DNA of 5,204 nucleotides from Candidatus Zhuqueibacterota bacterium (GTDB lineage: Bacteria; SM23-31; B21-G16). The notes below the pieces were generated by a model. That model had not been told where the DNA came from. It made no database searches and was given only the letters and a program-made list of their open reading frames with translations. This document shows, piece by piece, positions 1-5,204 of the stretch. The stretch's first letter is position 1; each line of letters begins with the position of its first letter. Location of the stretch: the NCBI GenBank assembly GCA_003644825.1, contig QNDJ01000159.1, positions 1-5,204 on the forward strand. Reading direction: 5' to 3'. The position numbers and the translations under genes are program-made.

Positions 1-12
1 GGATGAAATTTA

Positions 13-975
13 ATGATTACTCCGGATGAAATTATTGGTGATTTTATAGTCATACCTCTGGAAAGCCTCCGATTAGAAAGCATTCTTGATTTTAGCCTTT
101 ATGTAAAATATAAAGGAAAGATAGTTTTATATCGTTCAGGTCATCTTCCTTTTACTGCAAAAGAAAAAGAAAGATTACTTGAAAACAAAGTTGATAAAAT
201 ATATATTAATTCTCTGGACCAGAATAAATATTTTTTATATTTAGAGAAAAATTTGAGCGAAATAGTCAAAGACCAGAACATACCTACTGAGAAAAAGGCT
301 GAGGTTGTTTATAACACTTCAAAAAAACTTATGATTGATGTTTTAGAAGACCCCCGTTCTGGCAAGAATATCGAGAGGTCTAAAGATTTGATAAATAATA
401 CACTGGAGTTTATTTTAACTGATAAAACATCTTTTAAGCATATTCTTGAGATTACATCTTTTGACTATTACACTTATACACACTCTGTGAATGTAAGTAT
501 GTTCGCTATTGCTCTTGGAGAAAGAATTGGAAAATATGATAGGAAAACATTATATGAGCTTGGATTAGGTGCTCTTTTACACGATGTTGGTAAAAGTAAA
601 ATAGACGATGCAATTATTAATAAAAAAGGGCCTTTAACCTCTGAAGAATTTAATGAAATAAAGAAACACCCTATATATGGTGAAGAAATTTTAAAAGAGA
701 CCGATTTAATACCCCGGAGGTCTTATCTTGCTGTAAGGCAACACCACGAGAAAATTAATGGAACAGGATACCCTGATGGACTAAAAAACGGTGAAATAGA
801 TGAATTTGGAAGAATTACCTGTATAGCGGATGTATTTGACGCTTTAACAACAAAAAGGTCATATAAAGATGCTTTACCTTCATTTCCAGCCTTAAAAATA
901 ATGAAAGAAATGGATAATGCATTTGATGAGTATCTATTTAATGAATTCGTTTTGCTTTTAGGAGAAAAAGAATGA
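13..975 (+). CDS. HD-GYP domain protein, probable cyclic-di-GMP phosphodiesterase
   Basis: This is a probable cytoplasmic signalling enzyme that hydrolyses the second messenger cyclic-di-GMP. The HD-GYP domain occupies about residues 140-316. Visible metal and active-site signatures are H157 in YTHSVN, H190-D191 with K194 in HDVGK, H219 in KKHP, H244-H245-E246, the G252-Y253-P254 triplet, and D273 in the IADVFDALTT helix. No key residue is missing, so catalysis is likely (inference). Residues 1-135 form a separate N-terminal region (start FIVIPLESLRLE, ending near DPRSGKNIERS) that I recognise as the usual partner of HD-GYP domains in many 320-residue bacterial proteins. It has no REC, PAS or transmembrane signature, so its input signal is unknown. 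The length fits that family. The start ATG at 13 is preceded by a weak GGATGA six bases away. The left edge prevents checking whether an upstream gene overlaps (TAATG). The 3' end overlaps the next gene. Confidence 0.93.
   Translation: MITPDEIIGDFIVIPLESLRLESILDFSLYVKYKGKIVLYRSGHLPFTAKEKERLLENKVDKIYINSLDQNKYFLYLEKNLSEIVKDQNIPTEKKAEVVYNTSKKLMIDVLEDPRSGKNIERSKDLINNTLEFILTDKTSFKHILEITSFDYYTYTHSVNVSMFAIALGERIGKYDRKTLYELGLGALLHDVGKSKIDDAIINKKGPLTSEEFNEIKKHPIYGEEILKETDLIPRRSYLAVRQHHEKINGTGYPDGLKNGEIDEFGRITCIADVFDALTTKRSYKDALPSFPALKIMKEMDNAFDEYLFNEFVLLLGEKE
961..964 (+). promoter_or_regulatory. Ribosome binding site inside the HD-GYP gene for the small downstream gene
   Basis: GGAG lies within the last codons of the HD-GYP gene. 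It is 7 bases from the ATG at 972 and 10 bases from the ATG at 975. The 7-base spacing favours 972 slightly, but both ATGs are usable. Either way translation restarts at the TGA stop (973-975) of the upstream gene, which suggests coupling. Confidence 0.6.
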
Positions 976-1325
976 TGTCTGAAAAAGAAAGAGTAAAACC
1001 AATATTCTCAAAAAGAGAATTGAATTCTTACTTAAGAGAAGAAAAATATCTGGAGTTAGTTGGTGCATACATTCAAAGCGCAATAATTACTGGTGACTGG
1101 CATACCGGATTTTATTTAATGCCAAAAATGGTTCAGAAATGGTTAAAACAAACTGAAATTGATCCTTTTTCTCTTAATTATAAAAACCTTTCATTTTCTT
1201 ATCAAATAAAAGTAAAATGGGAAACACCAACCGCTCAAAAAATAGCTTCATTAATACCCTATGCTGAAGACTGGCAGGACCAGATAAATGAGATTGCATT
1301 AAAACTTGAAAAGTGTCTTCAATAG
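972..1325 (+). CDS. Small protein of unknown function, translationally coupled to the HD-GYP gene
   Basis: I do not recognise this 117-residue protein. It has no signal peptide, membrane segment, cysteine metal motif or nucleotide-binding loop. It looks like a soluble, mixed alpha/beta cytoplasmic protein. A charged helix-prone N-terminus (residues 3-30, with FSKRELNSYLREEKYLELV) is followed by an aromatic-rich middle (GDWHTGFYLMPKMVQKWLK, 41-59), a short probable strand (SFSYQIKVKW, 74-83) and a helical C-terminus (85-117). There are four tryptophans, at 43, 57, 83 and 101. The ATG overlaps the stop of the HD-GYP gene as ATGA, with GGAG upstream; a second Met codon follows immediately. The codon usage is A/T-rich like its neighbours and there are no internal stops, so I think the gene is real. 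The coupling suggests a role beside the phosphodiesterase, for instance as a regulator or partner, but that is inference only. The gene ends with TAG and no clear terminator hairpin follows. Confidence 0.72.
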   Translation: MMSEKERVKPIFSKRELNSYLREEKYLELVGAYIQSAIITGDWHTGFYLMPKMVQKWLKQTEIDPFSLNYKNLSFSYQIKVKWETPTAQKIASLIPYAEDWQDQINEIALKLEKCLQ

Positions 1326-1346
1326 AAAGTTTTGTTCCTATTTCAC

Positions 1347-1373
1347 TTGACTTTTATAATTAAATATTATAAT
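1347..1373 (+). promoter_or_regulatory. Possible sigma-70-type promoter for the exported protease gene
   Basis: TTGACT at 1347-1352 (5 of 6 to the -35 consensus) is followed after 15 bases by a perfect TATAAT at 1368-1373. The spacing is two bases shorter than ideal. It lies 28 bases upstream of the ATG at 1401, in the only sizeable gap before the three-gene block. In sequence this A/T-rich, TATAAT-like words arise easily (others at 1355-1360 and 1393-1398), so the -35 hexamer is the informative part. If the host is Bacteroidota-like, its primary sigma factor uses a different consensus and this match would be misleading. Confidence 0.35.
1354..1372. repeat. Short A/T-only inverted repeat in the intergenic spacer
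   Basis: TTATAAT (1354-1360) and ATTATAA (1366-1372) are perfect 7-base reverse complements around a 5-base loop (TAAAT). The right arm, as ATTATAATT, recurs directly at 1391-1399, giving an imperfect repeat of about 14-16 bases (1361-1374 and 1384-1399). The stem has no G-C pair, so it is a poor terminator. It might be an operator or simply low-complexity DNA overlapping the putative promoter. Confidence 0.3.
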
Positions 1374-1400
1374 TTATTAATCTTAAATAGATTATAATTA

Positions 1401-3191
1401 ATGAGATATTTCATAAAAATTTCAATTGTTTTACTGTTTTTAAATTTTAGTTTAACTGGTGATATTTTTTCTCAGGAAGGATTCAATAAAATTCAATCTG
1501 ACTACCAGGAAGGTAAAATAACACTCCATGAGAAAATAGTAAGAGAAGGATATCTTCTTTTTCAAGACAGAGGTAAGATAGAAGCAGAAGAAATAATAAA
1601 AAAGAAATTTCCAGTAAAATGTGGAACAGGTATTATTGTAGGTTTAAAAACTTACTGGAAACTCTTAACTGAAAAGGAAAAAAGGTATTTCAGCTATTTT
1701 TTTCAGCGTCCAGTTATGCAGAACCAGTATATAACACCCCAGGGACACTTTAAAATCCATTATGATACTTTTGGTAATAACGCAATACCTTTAATTGATG
1801 AAAATAATAATAAAATTTATGATTATATAGAAGTTGCAGCAGAAGCTTTTGAGAAGGCATTTTCTTTTTATACTGATACTCTCGGGTATAATCCTCCACC
1901 TTCAGATAACGGTATTGACGGTAATGAATACGATGTTTATATAGAGAACCTTGGATATGGCTGTTATGGTGAGACGTATCCAGAAGATGTTGTTCCCGGG
2001 ACTTCTGAAAAATCGTATTATAGTTATATAAAAATACACAATAATTTTAATAGAGGTCATTATACAAAAGGTTATAATGGTTTGAGAGTAACAGCGGCTC
2101 ATGAGCTTCATCACGCTATTCAACTTGGTTATGTTCAAAGATATCAGGACTGGTATTTTTATGAAATAACCTCTACCTGGTTTGAGGATGTTGTTTACGA
2201 TGAAATAAATGATTATTATCAGTATTTGCCCTCTCTTTTTGATAATCTTGACAGACCTTTTAATACTTATAATGGAAAACACGAATATGGAATGTCTATA
2301 TGGCTTCATTTTTTAGCAAAGAGATTTGATATAAATATAACAAGGGAAATATGGGAAAAAATGTCATCAGAAGAAAGCATAGAAGCTATGGATGATGCTT
2401 TAAATGATAGGGGAAGTTCCTTTTCGGAAGAGATTTCAAGATTTTCATTGTGGAATTATTATACTGGTTCCAGAGCTGATACTATTAATTTTTATGAAGA
2501 AGGAAAATTTTATCCTGAAGTCAAAATTAATGTTAACATCACAACTTTTTCTGATACTTCTTTTTCTTCATCTGTAAAATATCTTTCTTCAAATTACTGT
2601 TTAGCTGAGGTTCCGATGGTCTCGAAATTCAATATCAATGCAGAAGACCAGTATAAACAAACTGATGTCTGGAGAGTATGGCTGATACAGAACGATGGTG
2701 AAATTAATCTAACAAATTATAAATTTGACCTTAAGAATAAATCTTTCTCAGATTTATCATTTACAAGTTATAGTGAATTTACAAAGTTAATTTTTGTACC
2801 AACTGTAATTGAAAAGAACTCTAATTCGTTAAGTTCAGATGGCAAATATAGAATAAATTTTAAAATCCATCTTTCTGAACCCTCAAAAAGTAAGAAAAAT
2901 ATTTTGGCAGGTAATTTTCCAAATCCTTTCATTCCCGAGAATTATCCAAAAACAAATATACCTTTCATATTAAGAGAAAAAACAGACGTTGAAATCAGGA
3001 TATTCAGTTCTTCGGGAAAACTGGTGAAAAATATGTCTTTCAAAAATATGAATACTGGTATGTATAGAAACCTGTGCCAGTGGGATGGAAAAGATAATAA
3101 TGGAAAACCTGTTAGTACCGGTGTTTATGTGTGCCTTTTAAAAACAAATAGTAATACCGATAAATGTAAAATTGTATTAATCAGAAAATAA
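1401..3191 (+). CDS. Exported zinc metalloprotease-like protein (MXAN_6640 type) with C-terminal FlgD-Ig-like sorting domain
   Basis: This is a probable secreted or surface zinc peptidase; the substrate is unknown. Residues 1-25 are a signal peptide: basic start MRYFIK, hydrophobic core ISIVLLFLNFSL, and likely cleavage after FSQ. Residues about 26-105 form a charged helical pro-region-like segment. The region beginning GHFKIHYDTFG (115-125) and running through LGYNPPPSDNG (161-171) is characteristic of the MXAN_6640 putative metalloprotease family as I know it. The zinc motif is H234-E235-L236-H237-H238 (HExxH). The third ligand is probably E255 in WYFYEITSTWFED, with E262 as the alternative. 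D133 to E144 resembles an EF-hand-type calcium loop. After a less conserved beta-rich section (about 370-495), residues 502-596 form an Ig-like domain (NFPNPF, WDGKDNNGKP, VSTGVYVCLL) of the FlgD/type-IX-sorting kind, likely used for export or surface attachment. The ATG at 1401 gives the signal peptide directly, but no Shine-Dalgarno sequence precedes it. Activity is inferred from motifs. Confidence 0.86.
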   Translation: MRYFIKISIVLLFLNFSLTGDIFSQEGFNKIQSDYQEGKITLHEKIVREGYLLFQDRGKIEAEEIIKKKFPVKCGTGIIVGLKTYWKLLTEKEKRYFSYFFQRPVMQNQYITPQGHFKIHYDTFGNNAIPLIDENNNKIYDYIEVAAEAFEKAFSFYTDTLGYNPPPSDNGIDGNEYDVYIENLGYGCYGETYPEDVVPGTSEKSYYSYIKIHNNFNRGHYTKGYNGLRVTAAHELHHAIQLGYVQRYQDWYFYEITSTWFEDVVYDEINDYYQYLPSLFDNLDRPFNTYNGKHEYGMSIWLHFLAKRFDINITREIWEKMSSEESIEAMDDALNDRGSSFSEEISRFSLWNYYTGSRADTINFYEEGKFYPEVKINVNITTFSDTSFSSSVKYLSSNYCLAEVPMVSKFNINAEDQYKQTDVWRVWLIQNDGEINLTNYKFDLKNKSFSDLSFTSYSEFTKLIFVPTVIEKNSNSLSSDGKYRINFKIHLSEPSKSKKNILAGNFPNPFIPENYPKTNIPFILREKTDVEIRIFSSSGKLVKNMSFKNMNTGMYRNLCQWDGKDNNGKPVSTGVYVCLLKTNSNTDKCKIVLIRK

Positions 3192-3218
3192 TCATTCTAT
3201 GATAACATTTGAAAAAAT

Positions 3219-3223
3219 GAGGT
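3219..3223 (+). promoter_or_regulatory. Ribosome binding site of the peptidase-T-like gene
   Basis: GAGGT lies 7 bases before the ATG at 3231 and is the clearest Shine-Dalgarno match in the window. It supports 3231 as the start over the in-frame ATG six codons later (Met7). It sits in the 39-base gap after the protease gene, which shows no terminator hairpin. Confidence 0.7.
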
Positions 3224-3230
3224 AATAAAA

Positions 3231-4370
3231 ATGATAAGTAGAGATAGAATGCTGGAAGAGTTTTTAAATTTGATAAAAATTGATAGCATTTCAAAAAAGG
3301 AAGGTAAAATAGGAAAATACCTTATAGATAAACTAAAAAAACTCGGATTAGCGGTAAAAACAGATGATGCTCATAAAAAAGTTGGTGGTGAAATTGGGAA
3401 TATTATTGGATACCTGAAGGGGACAGACCCTGGTAAACCGACGATTATTTTTAATGCTCATATGGATACAGTAACTCCGGGTGAAGGAATAAAAGCTGTA
3501 GTTGAAGATGATATTGTAAGGAGTGTTAGTGATACAATTCTTGCCAGTGATGATAAATCAGGTATTACTGCAATCCTTGAAGTGTTAAGATGTTTGAAAG
3601 AAAATAATTTTAGTTACGGAAATATTGAAGTTGTATTTACTATTTGTGAGGAAATAGGATTAAAAGGGGCAAAGAGTTTTGATCCTGGTCTTGTAAAAGG
3701 AAAGTTTGGATTTTCTCTTGATTCTACAAACCCGGATAAAATTGTAGTAAAAGCTCCCGCAGCTAATACAATAACTTTTAAGGTTGAGGGTCGCTCAGCT
3801 CATGCTGGAATGGCTCCTGAGCAAGGAATTAATGCTATATATGTTGCATCAAAAGCAATTTCAAAGATGAGACTCGGGAGAATTGATGATGAAACTACTG
3901 CAAATCTTGGTATAATTAATGGTGGAATTGCAAGAAATATTGTTCCAAACTTTGTTGAAATAAAAGGTGAAGCGAGAAGCCACAATTTAGAAAAACTTGA
4001 AACTCAAACAAAACATATGGAAGAATGTTTTAAATCAACGATTGGAAATTTCAAAGTTAAAGTTGATAATAAAGAGTACAGAGCATCTTATAAGGTAGAT
4101 GTGCAGAGGGAATACAACCCGATAAAGTTGTCGGATGATAGTTTACCAGTGAAACTTGCTATGGAATCTGGAAAGGCACTTGGAAGAAAAATGGAAACCA
4201 TTGCTATAGGTGGTGGAAGTGATGCCAACATTTTTGGTGAAAAAGGAATTCAGATGGTAGTTCTTGGAACTGGAATGAATAAACCCCATACTAAAGAAGA
4301 ATATCTTGTAATTTCAGATATGGTTAAAGCGGCTGAATTGTTACTTAAAATTGTTGAATTAAATAAATAA
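3231..4370 (+). CDS. Peptidase-T-like M20 family metallopeptidase
   Basis: This is a cytoplasmic di-zinc hydrolase of the PepT-like/YqjE type, expected to remove residues from short peptides or cleave an acyl-amino bond; the exact substrate is not readable from sequence. By comparison with peptidase T, the zinc ligands are H77 (AHMDT), the bridging D107 (ASDDKSG), E141 (ICEEIG), D164 (SLDS) and H353 (KPHTKEEY). D79 and E140 are the catalytic acidic residues. All are present. H191 in GRSAHAG lies in the inserted dimerisation (lid) domain, about residues 173-285, and normally reaches the partner's active site. The C-terminal catalytic part has the [10 protein letters not shown] signature (326-335). 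At 379 residues the length is normal for the PepT-like group and shorter than E. coli PepT (a little over 400 residues). There is no signal peptide. The gene lies 39 bases after the protease gene and 16 bases before the biotin carboxylase, so it is probably co-transcribed with the latter. I leave the symbol blank because these proteins are not true pepT orthologues. Confidence 0.93.
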   Translation: MISRDRMLEEFLNLIKIDSISKKEGKIGKYLIDKLKKLGLAVKTDDAHKKVGGEIGNIIGYLKGTDPGKPTIIFNAHMDTVTPGEGIKAVVEDDIVRSVSDTILASDDKSGITAILEVLRCLKENNFSYGNIEVVFTICEEIGLKGAKSFDPGLVKGKFGFSLDSTNPDKIVVKAPAANTITFKVEGRSAHAGMAPEQGINAIYVASKAISKMRLGRIDDETTANLGIINGGIARNIVPNFVEIKGEARSHNLEKLETQTKHMEECFKSTIGNFKVKVDNKEYRASYKVDVQREYNPIKLSDDSLPVKLAMESGKALGRKMETIAIGGGSDANIFGEKGIQMVVLGTGMNKPHTKEEYLVISDMVKAAELLLKIVELNK

Positions 4371-4375
4371 AACCG

Positions 4376-4379
4376 GGTG
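4376..4379 (+). promoter_or_regulatory. Weak ribosome binding site of the biotin carboxylase gene
   Basis: GGTG (inside GGGTG, 4375-4379) lies 7 bases before the ATG at 4387, in the 16-base gap after the peptidase stop codon. It is the only purine-rich anti-Shine-Dalgarno match near this start, and the distance is right. The gap is too short for a promoter or terminator of its own. Confidence 0.45.
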
Positions 4380-4386
4380 TTTTAAA

Positions 4387-5204
4387 ATGATAGAAAAAGT
4401 TCTCGTTGCTAATAGAGGTGAAATAGCGGTTAGAATAATTAGAGCTTGCAAAGAAATGGATATAAAAACCGTGGCTATATATTCTGACGCAGACAGATTA
4501 GCTCTTCATGCAAGAATGGCTGACGAAGTCTATAGAATAGGTGAAGCTCCTTCAACAAGAAGTTATCTTCTTATAGATAAAATAATAGAAGTGACAAAAA
4601 AGTCAGGTGCAGATGCAATACATCCGGGTTATGGATTTTTAGCAGAGAATTCAGAATTTGCAGAAAGAGTTGAATCAGAAGAGATTATTTTTATTGGTTC
4701 AACCCCAGAGAGTATTTCTGCAATGGGAGATAAAGTTCATGCAAGGAAATTAATGGCTGGTTCTGGTGTTCCTGTTGTTCCCGGAACAGAAATGACTGTT
4801 GTTGACATCGATGAGGCAAAGGAAATTGCTAATAAATTGGGTTATCCGATTTTGATAAAAGCAAGGGCAGGAGGGGGCGGTAAAGGAATGAGGGTTGTCT
4901 ATAGTGAAGAAGAACTTGAAGCATCTATAGAAAGGGCAAGGTCTGAATCTCTGTCTGCTTTTGGCATACCGGATGTTTATTTTGAAAAATACCTTGAGAA
5001 TCCAAGGCATATTGAATTTCAAATTCTTGCTGATAACTTTGGTAATACAATACATTTATTTGAGAGAGAGTGTTCTATTCAAAGAAGACACCAGAAAGTT
5101 ATTGAAGAATCGCCCAGTGTAATTTTAACGGATGAACTTAGAAAAAAAATGGGTGAAGATGCAGTTAAAGCTGCTAAAGCATGTGGTTATAGAAATGCCG
5201 GAAC
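4387..5204 (+). CDS. accC: Biotin carboxylase subunit (AccC-type), 3' end beyond the window
   Basis: The protein is an ATP-grasp enzyme that carboxylates biotin on its carrier protein using ATP and bicarbonate. This is the first half-reaction of acetyl-CoA carboxylase (fatty acid synthesis) or of a related acyl-CoA or pyruvate carboxylase. Only 272 codons plus two bases are present of an expected 445-500. Seen directly: the N-terminal biotin carboxylase domain ([17 protein letters not shown], 5-21; [12 protein letters not shown], 78-89), then the ATP-grasp domain with K116 (MGDK), K158, the glycine-rich loop AGGGGKGMR (161-169), ENPRH with H208, and [10 protein letters not shown] with C229, H235 and K237, matching the E. 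coli AccC residues. The catalytic Arg and the Mg-binding Glu residues lie past the edge. The start fits the family exactly ([14 protein letters not shown]). No biotin carrier gene (accB) lies upstream; a peptidase gene takes its place. The AGGGGKGMR loop is also common in propionyl-CoA-type carboxylases, so the acyl substrate is uncertain and the symbol denotes the subunit type. Confidence 0.93.
   Translation, partial: MIEKVLVANRGEIAVRIIRACKEMDIKTVAIYSDADRLALHARMADEVYRIGEAPSTRSYLLIDKIIEVTKKSGADAIHPGYGFLAENSEFAERVESEEIIFIGSTPESISAMGDKVHARKLMAGSGVPVVPGTEMTVVDIDEAKEIANKLGYPILIKARAGGGGKGMRVVYSEEELEASIERARSESLSAFGIPDVYFEKYLENPRHIEFQILADNFGNTIHLFERECSIQRRHQKVIEESPSVILTDELRKKMGEDAVKAAKACGYRNAG

Noticed and set aside
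3-29. Alternative start ATG at 3 for the first gene
   Set aside because: It is out of frame with the HD-GYP reading frame and stops after eight codons at TGA (27-29).
742-774. Asn249 in HHEKINGTGYP where Asp is the textbook HD-GYP residue, as a sign of lost activity
   Set aside because: Asn with GTGYP is a frequent variant in HD-GYP proteins with otherwise intact sites, and all metal-binding residues are present here.
1326-1356. Rho-independent terminator after the small gene
   Set aside because: AAAGT (1326-1330) can pair with ACTTT (1350-1354), but only as a 5-base stem with a 19-base loop and no G/C-rich core. This is not a credible terminator.
1902-2309. 135-codon open frame on the minus strand
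   Set aside because: It lies wholly inside the well-supported protease gene, including the HExxH region. Its translation is Ile-rich low-complexity sequence resembling no protein, as expected for the antisense of an A/T-rich gene.
3800-3985. 61-codon open frame on the minus strand
   Set aside because: It is antisense to the lid domain of the peptidase-T-like gene, has no ribosome binding site I can see, and has no recognisable product.
4858-4890. Arg160 beside the glycine-rich loop of the biotin carboxylase as an unusual substitution
   Set aside because: The position before AGGGG varies (Ser, Thr, Ala and others) among biotin carboxylases. The loop itself and the lysine before it are intact, so no functional change can be argued.
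4750-5055. 101-codon open frame on the minus strand
   Set aside because: It is antisense to the biotin carboxylase ATP-grasp region, whose + strand reading matches the family throughout.

Overview
The window is A/T-rich (by eye about two thirds A+T) and bacterial. It carries five genes, all on the + strand and closely packed. In order they are an HD-GYP cyclic-di-GMP phosphodiesterase-type protein, a small unrecognised protein, a secreted metalloprotease-like protein of the MXAN_6640 type with a C-terminal FlgD-Ig-like/sorting domain, a peptidase-T-like M20 metallopeptidase, and the first 272 codons of a biotin carboxylase that runs off the right edge.

Lineage: the combination of a low-GC genome, a secreted protein ending in an 'NPF...WDG.D..G..V.TGVY' domain, and a secreted-protein gene with no Shine-Dalgarno sequence is typical of the FCB group and related candidate phyla (for example the WOR-3, Cloacimonadota or Marinimicrobia type). 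The window holds no rRNA or other marker that would settle the phylum, so this is an inference.

Layout: 13-1325 is a two-gene unit in which the small gene starts inside the stop region of the HD-GYP gene (ATGA overlap), so the two are probably translationally coupled. 1326-1400 is a 75-base, extremely A/T-rich spacer with a plausible sigma-70-type promoter and a short A/T-only inverted repeat. It is the only likely place in the window where transcription restarts. 1401-3191 encodes the secreted metalloprotease. The peptidase-T-like gene follows after 39 bases with a good ribosome binding site, and the biotin carboxylase after another 16 bases, so the last three genes could be one transcript.

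Functionally the genes look like a mixture rather than one pathway: a c-di-GMP signalling module, an exported protease, a cytoplasmic peptide or amino-acyl hydrolase, and the ATP-dependent biotin-carboxylating subunit of an acyl-CoA (or related) carboxylase. I see no RNA genes, CRISPR array, insertion sequence or phage genes. There is no clear novel multi-gene system. The most open items are the unrecognised 117-residue protein coupled to the HD-GYP gene, and the architecture of the exported protease.
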